DNA of 64,000 nucleotides from Forficula auricularia. Lineage: Eukaryota; Arthropoda; Insecta; Dermaptera; Forficulidae. The notes under the pieces were generated by a model, which saw only the letters and a list, made by a program, of their open reading frames with translations, made no database searches and was not told where the DNA came from. Shown piece after piece: positions 46,701 to 58,900 of this stretch. The first letter of the stretch is position 1. Each line of letters opens with the position of its first letter. The DNA lies in assembly GCA_024734495.1 (NCBI GenBank), contig JALMQS010000085.1:22325077-22389076 (forward strand), in the 5' to 3' direction. The translations under genes and the position numbers were made by a program.

Positions 46701-49700
46701 CTTATTTTTTATTTTTATTTTTTTCAGATTGACCCTTTTAGTTCTGATCTTTGAAAGCCGTTGGACAAGTAACAAAAATTGGTCGACAAATAAAAATAAT
46801 TCTGATAATTGCTGGTTACACGAAGAGTATTACATGACTGAAGATTGTCATCCATGCTCAGGTAATTTCTGAACTCGTTTGAGTGAAGGAATTATTCCTG
46901 TTTAAGGGCTCACTCCCTCTGGTTCAAGACTTTGAAACGTTTCGGTAAACCCTCCCATTAAAAGTTTTTAAAAATTAATAGGACTCTAGACTCATTATTA
47001 AACAATTTTTTGTTTTACCTTTAGTTTCTATAGTTGTTCATCTATTAAGAGCAAATCATAGAGAGTATTCTCTGTATGATGCAAATAAATAAATATACCT
47101 GGTGAGTTTTTTTTTATCTTGAGACAGTCTTATAACTCAAAAACAGTGCATTATATGAAAAAAAGTTTCAAATAAAAGTTTATTTATATGAAGGGGGAAA
47201 ATAAACTAAGCTATTGTTTGTCGACCTAGAACAAGCTTTCAAGGATATTTCGAGGTCAAGTTCTGTTTTTTAAATGGAAACCTATATGTTTCTGTACATA
47301 TTTTGAATCTACAAAAAAAAAAAAACTGAACAATTTTCATTAAAACTATTTTTTTATCATCATCATTGAGTATACAGTCCTAAGACTGGTTTGATGCAAC
47401 AATCCGTCTCCACTCGTCTCTGTCCCCCGCCAGCTGTTTGACCTCTCTAATGCCCGGTTGTATGTCGCAAAATAAATGCTTTTTACCACTAACCAAGGTA
47501 GATGGTAAATGGAGCCACTGGGATGGCCAATCAGATGACAGCCACTGAATGTGCCTGTCATCTGATTGGCCATCCCAGTGGCTCCATTTACCATCTACCT
47601 TGGTTAGTGGTAAAAAGCATTTATTTTGCGACATACAACCGGGCCTAAATGTCTGGCATCTCATATCCCCAATTATTTGGTTGAAATATTCTAATCTGGG
47701 TCTTCCCCTTTTCTTTCCCACCTCCCACTCCAAATGATCATCCCCTAATCCAAGGGTCTTCAACCCGCGGCCCGCGGAGCCGCTTGTGGCCCTCCGATTT
47801 GTTTCTGCGGCCCGCCAACAGCACTCTCAATAACGACTACAAAAAAATAATTTTTAGAATTTTTTTTTATTTTTATAACATTAAATTTTAAAATTGAAGA
47901 AAATAAAGTTCTATGTGGGGGGGGCGTCTTTGCCCCCCCTCCCCGCTTGGACAATTCGATCGCGAAACACTTCCGAGATCAAAAGTATATCTTATATACT
48001 GGCGACCCCCCCCCCCCCCCAAATCAGAGGTCTGGATCCGGCCCGCTGTTCAGAAAAAAAAAAATTTGGCCCTTGATTTGTAAAACGTTGAAGACCCCTG
48101 CCCTAAACAGTCCCCCATGTCTCAGTGTGTGCCCATCATCTGACCTCTTCTCTTCTTCAGACTCTTCCACAAGGTTCTTCTTTCTCCGATTCTTCCAAGA
48201 ACTTCTTCATTTGTAATTTTATCCATCCATTTGATATTCATCATTCTTCTGTAGCACCACATTTCGAAAGCCTCCAATCTCTTTCTCTCCGCTTTTCTAA
48301 TTGTCCAGGTTTCACACCCGTACATGGCTATGCTCCATACATATGTCTTCAATAGCAACTTCCTGTTTGCTAAGCTGATTGAGGAGGAACATAGAGAGTA
48401 GTTTTTGTTTTAAATTAAACCCCATTTTTGCTTGGGCAATTCTTGATTTAATTTCGTTTTCGCTCCTCCCATCCCATGTTATTTTACTTCCTAGGTAGCG
48501 GAATTCCTTAACTCCTTCTAGGTTTTCTTGGTTAATTTTGATGCATTCCTGCATTTTTTTATCCGACATCAAATAAACAAAATATTAAATCAATTAGATC
48601 TCAAAAAAAATCAAATATTTAATTATTAATCGTATGTTTCCTACATTTGATTCAATTGCGAATCAAGTGTAGGTGATTTTTGTCAAATATTGAGTGAAAA
48701 TAATATCTGAACTTATAGATGCTAATAGATCGGGCGCTCTGGACTGGGAGATTGAATATATAACATCTTAGATTTCAAATTCATGCGGGCTAAACGCAAA
48801 ATGACGTTGGATTGTAGCTAAGTGGATCACATCTTTTTATCTCTCTTGGTCCAGACTTAAGATTCAGCAGACTCCAATAGCTTCATCCGCAGTAGTTTCG
48901 CGAGATATATCTTTTTCAACAAGTGCGATCAAAACAATTCTCGTTAATATGTTAATTATTCTTTGATAAATTAATGAGAAAATTATAATTAATTATTAAA
49001 TTGAAAAGTAACAACAATGAAAATAATTGTTTATAATGATATTAAAACTTCATTATAGAGAGATTTAAGAGATTATTTTCTACTTAATAGAACTACATAA
49101 AATTCCTGAGCTTAAAAAATTTTATTTCTTGTGTCAATTCAGTAGATAGTTATATTTATTTTTATTACTACATTTAACAATGGAGCATTTTTTTGTTGAA
49201 GACAGATGTTTGTTTCATCCAAAAGACTCTGGATTGTCACAGAACATTGTCGAAAAATTATTAAATGATTAATTATTATTAAATTATTTATTTAACAATT
49301 AAATATTTGATCATTATTATTTGATAATTAAGTTGATTAATTGTTAAGAATAATTATTATTTTGATTTTTTTTGAGATCTAATTGATTTAATATTTTGTT
49401 TATTTGATGTCATAAAAAAATAGTTCTTATGAAAGTTGTTCAGTTTTTTTTTGTAGATTATGAATATGTACAGAAACATATAGGTTTCCATTTAAAAAAC
49501 AAAACATGACCTTGAAATACCCTTGAAAGCTTGTTCTAGGTCGACAAACAATAGCATAGTTTAGTCCCCCCCCCCCCCCCCCTGATATAAATAAACTTTT
49601 ATTTGAAACTTTTTTCAGATAATGCATTGTTTTTCAGTGAAAAGACTGTCTCAAATTAAAAAACTCACCCGATATATCTACTTGTCCACACATACTATTT

Positions 49701-49943
49701 TAAAATAACTTATTGATAGTTTTATTGTATTCAATAAATACACTACTTTTAAAAAAATAATATCAAAACGTTTATTAAAAATTCATACGTTTCAGAGGGA
49801 ATTATCACTTCATCAATAAATATTTAAAAAAATAATTGCTTTAAAAACGAATTATAAAGCAACTATAAACAAATACTTTAAAATTAGACAATCATGAGAT
49901 TGTATTTCTGATGAGATCAGTGCCGTAGCCAGAAATTTTTCAT

Positions 49944-49974
<31 letters not shown>

Positions 49975-52900
49975 TCAATCCACAAAGCAAAATATTTAGT
50001 GGAAATTTTTTTTTATTAAACCAAATAGTCCAGTAAGTTAAATTATGTTTTTAACCGGAAAGTTTTGGGGTAGTTGTAATTTCTTCGACCCTTTATGTTT
50101 TTGGATTTGCTGAATTCGAATCTGAGGTTTCCTAACAAAATTTCGTGACGGAACATTGTCAAAAATGCATAAAAGGGTAAAAAAAATCTCATTTTTTGGC
50201 GGTTTTTTTGCTTCTAACTCGAAAACTATCAACTTTTCGTAAATAACCCTCCTATTCAAAATTAAAGTTCATAAAATTCCTTACAAATTTCTTAATTTAG
50301 GTTTTTTCTCCGACCAACCGTTCACACATCTTCTCATTGATATTGTAAAATCTTGGGTTGGTTTTCCAGCTCAAAGTCGGCCTGCTCTCTTCATAGCACT
50401 TATAATGGGACCAACGCATCGTCTTCAAAGATCCGCATGCGTTTGCGGATCTTTGCCCCATTTAAAACTTTTTAACATTAACAAACATATACACATCTAA
50501 AGTTTATATGCGGTCATAAAATGTTCGTGATACGTTTATTTAAGGGTATTAGCAAGTAATCCAACCAATGTAGAAATTCCGAAGAAGCACGTACCTACTG
50601 ATTTCATACCTGAACATTCCTGAAAATATTATATCAATAATAGTAAAAAACAATTTTACCTCATAGCTGACAGACCGCTCTCGTTGTGCTATAGACAATT
50701 CTAGTGTCGACTGCTAGCATTTCTACTAACATAACAAAAGGTCTAAAACCACGATAAAATTTCTAGGTCAGTTTAAAAGTTGGGTGCGGACCTTTGCCCC
50801 ATCTTACCCCAACAATTGCTCGTTTAATATAATAAGATAAAAGAGAATGAATTCAATTAATCTTTTTCGGACAAATTCTAAGATTTTAGTAGAAATATTA
50901 TTAAATTGCGATATCAGAGGATTCATCCCCCCCAGGAGTCGAAGAGAGAGGTTTTTGTCTCGAGGGTGTGAGCTGACTGCCCGGATAGCGTGTTAGTTCT
51001 CAGGTTCGACTCCTGGGGGGATGAATCCTCTGATATCGCAATTTAATAATATTTCTACTAAAATCTTAGAATTTGTCCGAAAAAGATTAATTGAATTCTT
51101 CTCTTTTTAAAATACATCTTGGTTAATCTAAATCCGAGCTGATTTTTTGAAAAAACTACCAACTATTTTCAAAAAAAAGATGCTCAAAACTTTAATCATA
51201 CATAATAAGATAAGATAAGATAAAACAATCAATAATTTATTTTAAAACAAAATTTGAAAACATATTTATTTGCATGAAGCAGAGGACACCCTCTTTGATT
51301 TGCTTTCAAAAAAATTAACTAAAGCATAAAATTATTACTCCTACAATTATTTATCGATTTCAAAATTCATTTGTTCAAATATTCTTGGTTGTTAAAAACC
51401 CTTATCTACAATTTTTCATTCATTCATCCAATCTTTATATTATAATTACAAAACTTGTCTTACTTATGACAAAAAAATGTTTCGGGCTTACTTAGCACAT
51501 CTTCAGTTTTAAAAAAATTCTTTCCTCTTATATAATTTTTCAAAAAACTCATCTCACATTTGGTTAAAAGCACATCATTTATTAATTTTGAAGAAAATTT
51601 TCTTTTTAAGTAAGTGAACAGCAAAAGTTAAATAATTTCTGACTGTTAGACTATAGAAGAAAGATCTATAAAGAAGTATAAAAGTTGTGGTGGATGGAAC
51701 ATCATCTGAATCGTTCTCTACAAACTCTGGTGTTCCCCAAGGCTCTGTAATCTCCTCCACACTCTTCCTTATTTATATAAACGACCTTATTGATCAAGCG
51801 GCAAACCCCACTCATTGTTACGCCGACGATAGCACTCTACACGGCAAACCCTCTCTCCCGAATAATCGAATCAATATTGCCTCCTCAATTACTCTCGACC
51901 TAGACAAACTGAATAAATGGGGCTCTCAAAATTTAGTTAACTTTAATTCAAATAAGACTCAATGTTGTCTAATTTCTAGGCGCGAAAATAGAGATTTCCT
52001 GATATTCACTTCGATTCGAATACCCTGAAAATGTGTGACAGCCTATCCATGTTGGGCGTCTCTGTCGCATCTGACCTGTCTTGGAATGAACACATCTCCT
52101 CTGTGGCAGAAATCTGCAGCAAGGAAGATTGGCTTCTTATTCAGGTCCAAGCGATTTTACAAACCCCACAACTTCTCACCATCTACAAGGCCCAAATCCG
52201 CCCCTATCTCGAATACGGCTCTCATCTGTGGAGAGGAGCCTCAAAATATTCTCTTGCTACCCTTGATGCAATTCAGAAACGAGCCGTCAGGCTAATTGAC
52301 GATTCTACCCTCACCGACTCCCTCGACTCGCTGGCTCATCGAAGAGATGTCTCTGCCCTTTCCCTTTTCTATAGATACTATCACGGCAGGTGCTCTGATG
52401 AGATAAAATCAATAATTCCCCCAAAGCATGCTTTGCACGCAGCACACGTTTTGCCGACTCCCAACACTCTTTCGCGGTCAAATTGGAAAAGTGCCGGACC
52501 ACTTCATTCGCGAATACATATATCCCCATGACTTCAAGGAACTGGAACTCTCTCCCAGCCTCTATCTTTCCCAGCACCTATGATCTTCAAACCTTCAAAA
52601 CCAGGGTGCATTGACACCTACGTCTACACCCTCTCACTTAATCAACTTTCCTTCTCTTCGGTAATGCAAGGGTCTTTCCGAGATCCATAGGGGCTACACC
52701 CTTTACCGGTGCACGCCTTCTTGCGTTCGATTGCATTAAAAAAAAAAAAAAAAAAAAAAAAAAGATCTCGAAAGGTTCGAATCCTGTCGGGTGTTCAATT
52801 TTATCATTTTATCCCTTTTCAAAAATAATAAATAATTTCTATATCTGTCAGAAATTATTATCTACTTTTATTAAACGAGCAAAAATTGTTTCTATATATA

Positions 52901-55900
52901 TATTTATTTATATATTTAGACAATTAGAGAAGAGGAGAGAAAGAGATTAGAGGCTTTCGAAATGTGGTGTTACAGAAGAATAAGGAATATCAAATGGATG
53001 GATAAAATTACAAATGAAGAAGTTCTTGGAAGAATCGGAGAAAGAAGAACCTTGTGGAAGAGTCTGAAGAAGATGATGGGGCACACACTGAGACATGGGG
53101 GATTGCTTAGGGGATGATATCTTGGAGGGGAAGAAAAGGGGAAGGGGAAGACCCAGATTAGAATATTTCAACCAAATAATTGGGGATATGGGATGCCAGA
53201 CATTTAGAGAGGTCAAACAGCTGGCGGGGGACAGAGTCGAGTGGAGACGGATTGTTGCATCAAATCAGTCTTAGGACTGTATACTCAATGATGATGATGA
53301 TGATATATTTATATATATATATATATATATATTTGTATCTTGATCTTTGAAAACGACGTTACCGATTTTGATGAAACAAATTCTATTAACAAGTTTTGAG
53401 GATAAGAAAGCAATCTGGCTAGGTCTGGACCTCTAAAAATTTCATCTTAATTGATCTTTTCTTAATTAAAGTAATTATTGATAGATGAAAATCTCAATAA
53501 AAAAGTTTGTTTACATTTTTTTCAATTACTTATCTTTTATTTTTAATTGGATTTTTAATTTTAAAACCCACTAATGGGTTATAGCAAATATTAATATATT
53601 ATAATATAAAAATTTTTAAGAAAAAAATAAAAACCGACTTCAAAAAGTTAAATGCAACAAATATAAAAATGCACTAAAAGGTATAAAATAATTATTATCT
53701 AATTTAGTTGCAACTAAACGACGAAATATTAACACGAAATTACTTTTTGAAGTCGGTGCCAAACAAACTATACCTATAAGCGAGCGTACCCGCCGAAACG
53801 TACTAAGTAAGATCCGTCGAGTGCAATTCATAACAGGTATATGTTTGGCACCGACTTCAAAAAGTAATTTCGTGTTAATATTTCGTCGTTTAGTTGTAAC
53901 TAAATAAGATAATAATTATTTTATACCTTTTAGTGTATTTTATTTGTTGCATTTAATTTTTGAAGTCGGTTTTTATTTTTTCTTAAAAATTTTATTTTTC
54001 TCTTTTTCGTGATGTTATTAATAGTGATCCTATTATCAGGACTTGACCAAATTAATATGACACCATCCCTAAGACACCCCCTTTCGGATAAAAAAAGAAC
54101 CATCGAAATCGGTTCATAAACAAAGAGGTTAGGTCTAAACAAACCTAATAAAAAAGGTCTAATACCTATGAAAAAAAATCGAAAAAAAAATGGGACCAAT
54201 CGGAAGCTAGACTGGACCCAATGCAATTTTTTTTCAAAATCGGTTGACAATTGGCGGAGATATGAGGTAACATAGGCACAAAAAAAAAAAAAAAAAAAAA
54301 AAAAATTCAATCGAATAGAGAACCTCCTCCTTTTTTGAAGTCGGTTAAAAATTAGAAATTTTTTGTTTGTTTTTAATTAACAGGTGTCTAAATCATAATA
54401 AAACAGTTGTGTTTATAAATAAAGTGGTTCAAGTGGCTTTTTTTTATATAACTTGAAAACAAATCTTATTTAATTTTATGTTTTTATTTCAGATCCATAC
54501 GATTATTTTTTATTATTATTTTCCTATTTATTTTTTTATAATGTTTATCAATATGAACGAATGTGGCCAAATTGGTGTACGAGTAAACAAATATATACTC
54601 ATAATATGTGGATCATTAGAAAGCTAGAAATGCAAAAACTGGGGTCAGGGTGGGGTGGATGTGGGAGGTGTCGGAGCTGGGGTGCAGTTGTGGGGGGATC
54701 CGGGGGTGGGAGGCGCGGTTGGGGGTGGGGTGGGGCACACCGAGGGGGCGAGGTGTGGGTTTCGCGAGGGGGGGGGGGGGTCAGGGATTACCGTGCATCG
54801 CTCGGTGGCACCAAGTACTACCTATATTGAATAAAATATTTGACTTTCACTTAATTTAAGAAAAAAACCCATACAAAAACAAAGCATCTAAGCTTAAGAT
54901 TGATCATTTCAAATTGTTTAATAATTTGTTTTGTTTGTTTGTTTGTTTGTAGATTTTGAAGTAAAAAGCGGAAGTCAAGTTTGTGCGGAGACCCATTTCA
55001 AGGAAGTCATCCAGTGCAAACAGTCCGGGAAAGTGTCCAGAAGGTACCTATCTTCACTTAAAAAACTCTCTCTCTCTCATTATCTATGTATATACAGTGA
55101 CGTAGCAAGAAAATTTTCATGGAGGGGGCTCAATCCACAAAGCAAAATATTTAGAGGGATTTTTTTTTATTAAAACAAATAATAGTTCAGTTAAATTGTG
55201 TTTTTATCCGGAAAGTTTTGGGGCAGTTGTAATTTCTTCGACCCTTTATGTTTTGGGTGTGCTGAACCCGTGCCGCAATCCCAGGTAACACACAATATCT
55301 CCAGAATATTCTCTGAAGTTATTTAAAGGACATATATATCCCAATTATCTATTTTACTTAGAGAAATTGGTCTAGGTTTTAGGTAAAACATGATATTTGG
55401 TTATAGTATGGTCTTTTAAAAGTATGAGGCTCGCAAGGAGCAAAAATGATTACATGAGGGATGTAAAATTTTACTGAGAGCTTTCCCACAATTTGAGAAA
55501 GATATAGAGAAAAACGAAGGACCGGGTTTATATCTATTGTTTAGCTTAACAACGAGGTTGTAAGGCTCGCAGCGAATAGGTTGTAAATCTATTCCACTAA
55601 ACAATCGATATCAAATTATAGCTTCGATAGGGACGCTAAGTTCTTTTTAACATATATATACCTGTTCGAACTCTTAAGCTCAAAATTAGTATCTTTAAGG
55701 ATGGATGTCTATAGGAAAGAAATGAAAGATAAATTTCTCTTTAACAAAAACTATATTTTTTAATGTAAAATAATGAATGTGTTGTTAATAAAAACAAAGA
55801 AAATTAACTTAGATTGTATATATACGTAGATATATATACACTTTATAACTAAATACTTAAACTTTTAGACATATAATATATTTTATTATATGTCTAATTA

Positions 55901-58900
55901 CAAATGAATGGTTTCAGTGGTGGTAAAGGGCAGCCTCTGAATTATCTTGGAGAGATGAATAGGTGTTCTTTTGCTTCAGAACCAATGATGATAAATGCTT
56001 TTGAGTGTAGGTACTTTTGGTGTACACACTTTCAATAATGTAAAAACCTTAAGAGAATTGGTTGTGCTTTCAGTAAACCTTCATTGAATTAATTTTACCT
56101 TCAGAGAATAATAAGAAACAAATACAAATTGATTATTATTAATTAGAGACCTTTAATATATATATATTAGCACAAACAAACATTTACATACCTTCAGGCC
56201 ACTTTTTTGATTGCTTGCTTATTTCAAACTATAATTTACTTTTATTTAGTTAATAAACTAAATATTAATTGACTATGACGAAAAATATATATAGTCGAAT
56301 GAATATACCAGCGTAAAATGTGGTGCGATATTGATTAAGAGTTTACTCGATGAAGTTTGAAATAAGAAGAATGGCAAAATACGATATTAAAAGGAGCTTG
56401 GGTTCGAAAAGGATGCATGTTAGGGTGTTTTTCTAGGGCCCAAAAATACCTAGTGCCGAGAAAGCGAATTTGCGTGGTTTTTTTGAATATTCTAATGTTT
56501 ACTTATATTTAACCAATATTAATTAATAAAGTAAAGGGTGTGTAGTTTCACAGTGAATGAAATAAAACTCAAAGAGGTTTATACAAACTCAATATATTTC
56601 GGATTATTAGTCCATCATCAGGAGTTTACAGGTTACAAACTGACCTGTAAACTCTTGATGATGTACTAATAATCCGAAATATATTGAGTTTGTATAAACC
56701 TCTTTTATTTCATTCACTGTGAAACTAAACACCCTTTACTTTATTAATTCCAATTATCTTCAGGAGATCCACAGAATATTTGTATGGGCGTTAATCTTCT
56801 GAGATATTATTTTCCGAATATTCCAAGAATGCGCAACTAGGAATATTCTGGGAAAAGGAATTTAATGTCCTACGCGAATATTTTAGTTCTAAGAATATTC
56901 CCAGAATATCTACGAAGATTGTAAGATTATTCACAGGATATTCCAATGTCCAGAGAAGATATTATCAGAATATTTATAGGCGAGCTTTTCGTGCGTGTCT
57001 TCGGCACGCCCTCGAAGCTCGGCCCTCCGGGCTGGTGGCCTGGCGGGCAGCGTCTCGGTCCAAAAATTTTATTCCTCTTAAAAAAACACACTCCAAATGT
57101 ATACCGGTAAACTACCGAAAATACATCGTCTCTTAAAAGTTTCGCCCCTTTAACTTTTGAGTGGCGAGGGGGGGGGGAGGAATAATGATCAATATATTTA
57201 ATGTTTCTTAATTTAAAATGAATTGGAGTCTTTCATTTCAAAATTCGAGTCCAAATTACAATTATATTTCAAATTTGCCTCGTTAATTAATATATATTTA
57301 ATGTCTCTTAATTTAAAATCTATTGGTGTTTTTTCATTTTCATTCGAGTTCAAATGTGTACAATATTATCTCGACACAAAGTCCAAATCAAAAATATATA
57401 GTTTTAGTAATAGAAATCAAGATACAAATATTAATGTTGCAATGGTGTAATTGCTAGAGCTGATGACCATAGTTCAAGAGTTCGTCGGTTCGATTCTAGG
57501 CAAGAGCATAATTTTTTTAGAGAAATTTCTCTAAGCGTTGTTACAAATTAATCTAGACAAATATTATATAGTATTATTATTCTTGTGGTACCTGGGATGA
57601 GGTTGAAGTTTTGAAAAACTGCAATTGCAATCGCTGTTTTTCCTTCATAAAATGAAAACCACTCATCCTAGAAAGTTGATTTCTATCTCGTTCTCTGGGA
57701 AATAAAATAAAACTATTAAGATTTATAGATATCCTACATTTTCCGGACAGGATATAATCCTAATCCTCAAAAGTATCATGGAAAATGGCGAATATCTATA
57801 AATATAAAAATTTTATCAAAAAAGTGGTCCAAGTAAACGTTCAAGACATCAAAATCTCCTAGTGAATGAGACAGAAATCAAGTTTCTAGGATGAGTGGTT
57901 TTCATTTTTATGAAGGAAAAACTGCGAATTTTTCAAAAAATTGCAGTTTTTCAAAACTTCAATTCTCTTTACGACACGGATTACTATTATCCAATTAAGA
58001 TGGAACTTTATTTAAGTTGTAGCAAATTTAATCTAGTTTAAAAATGTATAGATTCGTCTTTGTCGAAAACGTGCTCCTTCATGGTCAAAATGGGAAAAAA
58101 TCCAAAAAAGTGCGAGTTTTGGGGATAATTCAAAAGTGATCCCAGGGGCTGTTTTTTTTGGATCCCCATTAAAAAAATCGAACTACTTTTGCATTTTTTT
58201 TAATCGACGCGAAATTTTGTCCCCTTCTAATTTACTATAGAATGATTATTTACAAAATATGGACCGTTTTCGAGTTATAAGCGAAAAACTGAAAAAAGAC
58301 CGAAAATTGCTAGGTTTTTTCGGCCACCAAAAGTTGTCCCCTACACCTTCGAGGTGCGCAAACTTAGGATTTGCCATACCCACCCATACCAAACGATCCT
58401 AGAAAAAAAAATATTTTCCCACAACTATTGTAAGCTGAACCACTTTTTGGATTCTCTATATACTGGGCTATATGGAATATACTACGGCACGCCCGGTACC
58501 GCTCGGCCCTGGCGGGTAGGCGTCTCGAGATGTGATTATTAGCTGTCCGTAATTATATGTTTTGAAAAAAATATATTATATTTTAAAATTAATTTATCTA
58601 CTAAAATTTAAAAAATTTATATATTTGTCTACTAATATTTTTCGACTTTTTTAATAATACATTTCAATATTTAAATTTATCTAAAAAGTGTCTCTAAATT
58701 AAATATATATAATAATTTTAAAATTAATTTATATACTAAAATTTCAAATGAGCCGCGCACTAATAAATTAAGAATTAATCTCATTATCCCATTAAATCAT
58801 ATCTCATTAAAACTTATATTATAAATTAAATAATAATATATATATTTTAAAATTAATTTGTCTACTAAAATTTCAAGAATTTATATTTTTCTTAAATTCA

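Larger units (their letters stand above)
47359..48553 (-). mobile_element. 5'-truncated non-LTR retrotransposon end, with two nested elements
   Basis: Flanked by TTTTTTTATC at 47349-47358 and 48554-48563. Minus-strand frames give EGVKEFRYLGSKITWDGRS, MYGCETWTIRKAERKRLEAF, MWCYRRMMNIKWMDKITNEE and KKRGRPRLEYFNQIIGDM, the C-terminal part of an RTE- or CR1-type reverse transcriptase. The 3' tail is (ATG)n after agtcttaggactgtatactc. A palindrome (47453-47645) and a hAT MITE (47751-48100) are nested inside. Confidence 0.72.
47098..49672. mobile_element. CCGGGTGAG-family element, copy 8, with nested LINE
   Basis: Left end cctggtgagtttttttttatc, right end aaaaaactcacccga; both ends slightly mutated. 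A 5'-truncated LINE (47359-48553) is inserted in the left arm, and the HTH relic region is mostly lost. Confidence 0.65.
52861..54818 (+). mobile_element. Non-autonomous Helitron, family H2, enlarged by two insertions
   Basis: TCTACTTTTATTAAACGAGC at the 5' end after A52860; 3' hairpin CCGTGCATCGCTCGG, then TGGCACCAAGTAC before T. A LINE tail (52919-53302) and a GAAGTCGG palindrome (about 53612-54350) have inserted into it; without them it matches the 770-bp copy at 8445-9214. Confidence 0.75.

Noticed and set aside
47380..47763. 127-aa frame containing RGRPRLEYFNQIIGDM
   Set aside because: A LINE remnant read through a palindromic insertion; included as part of the LINE, not as a gene.
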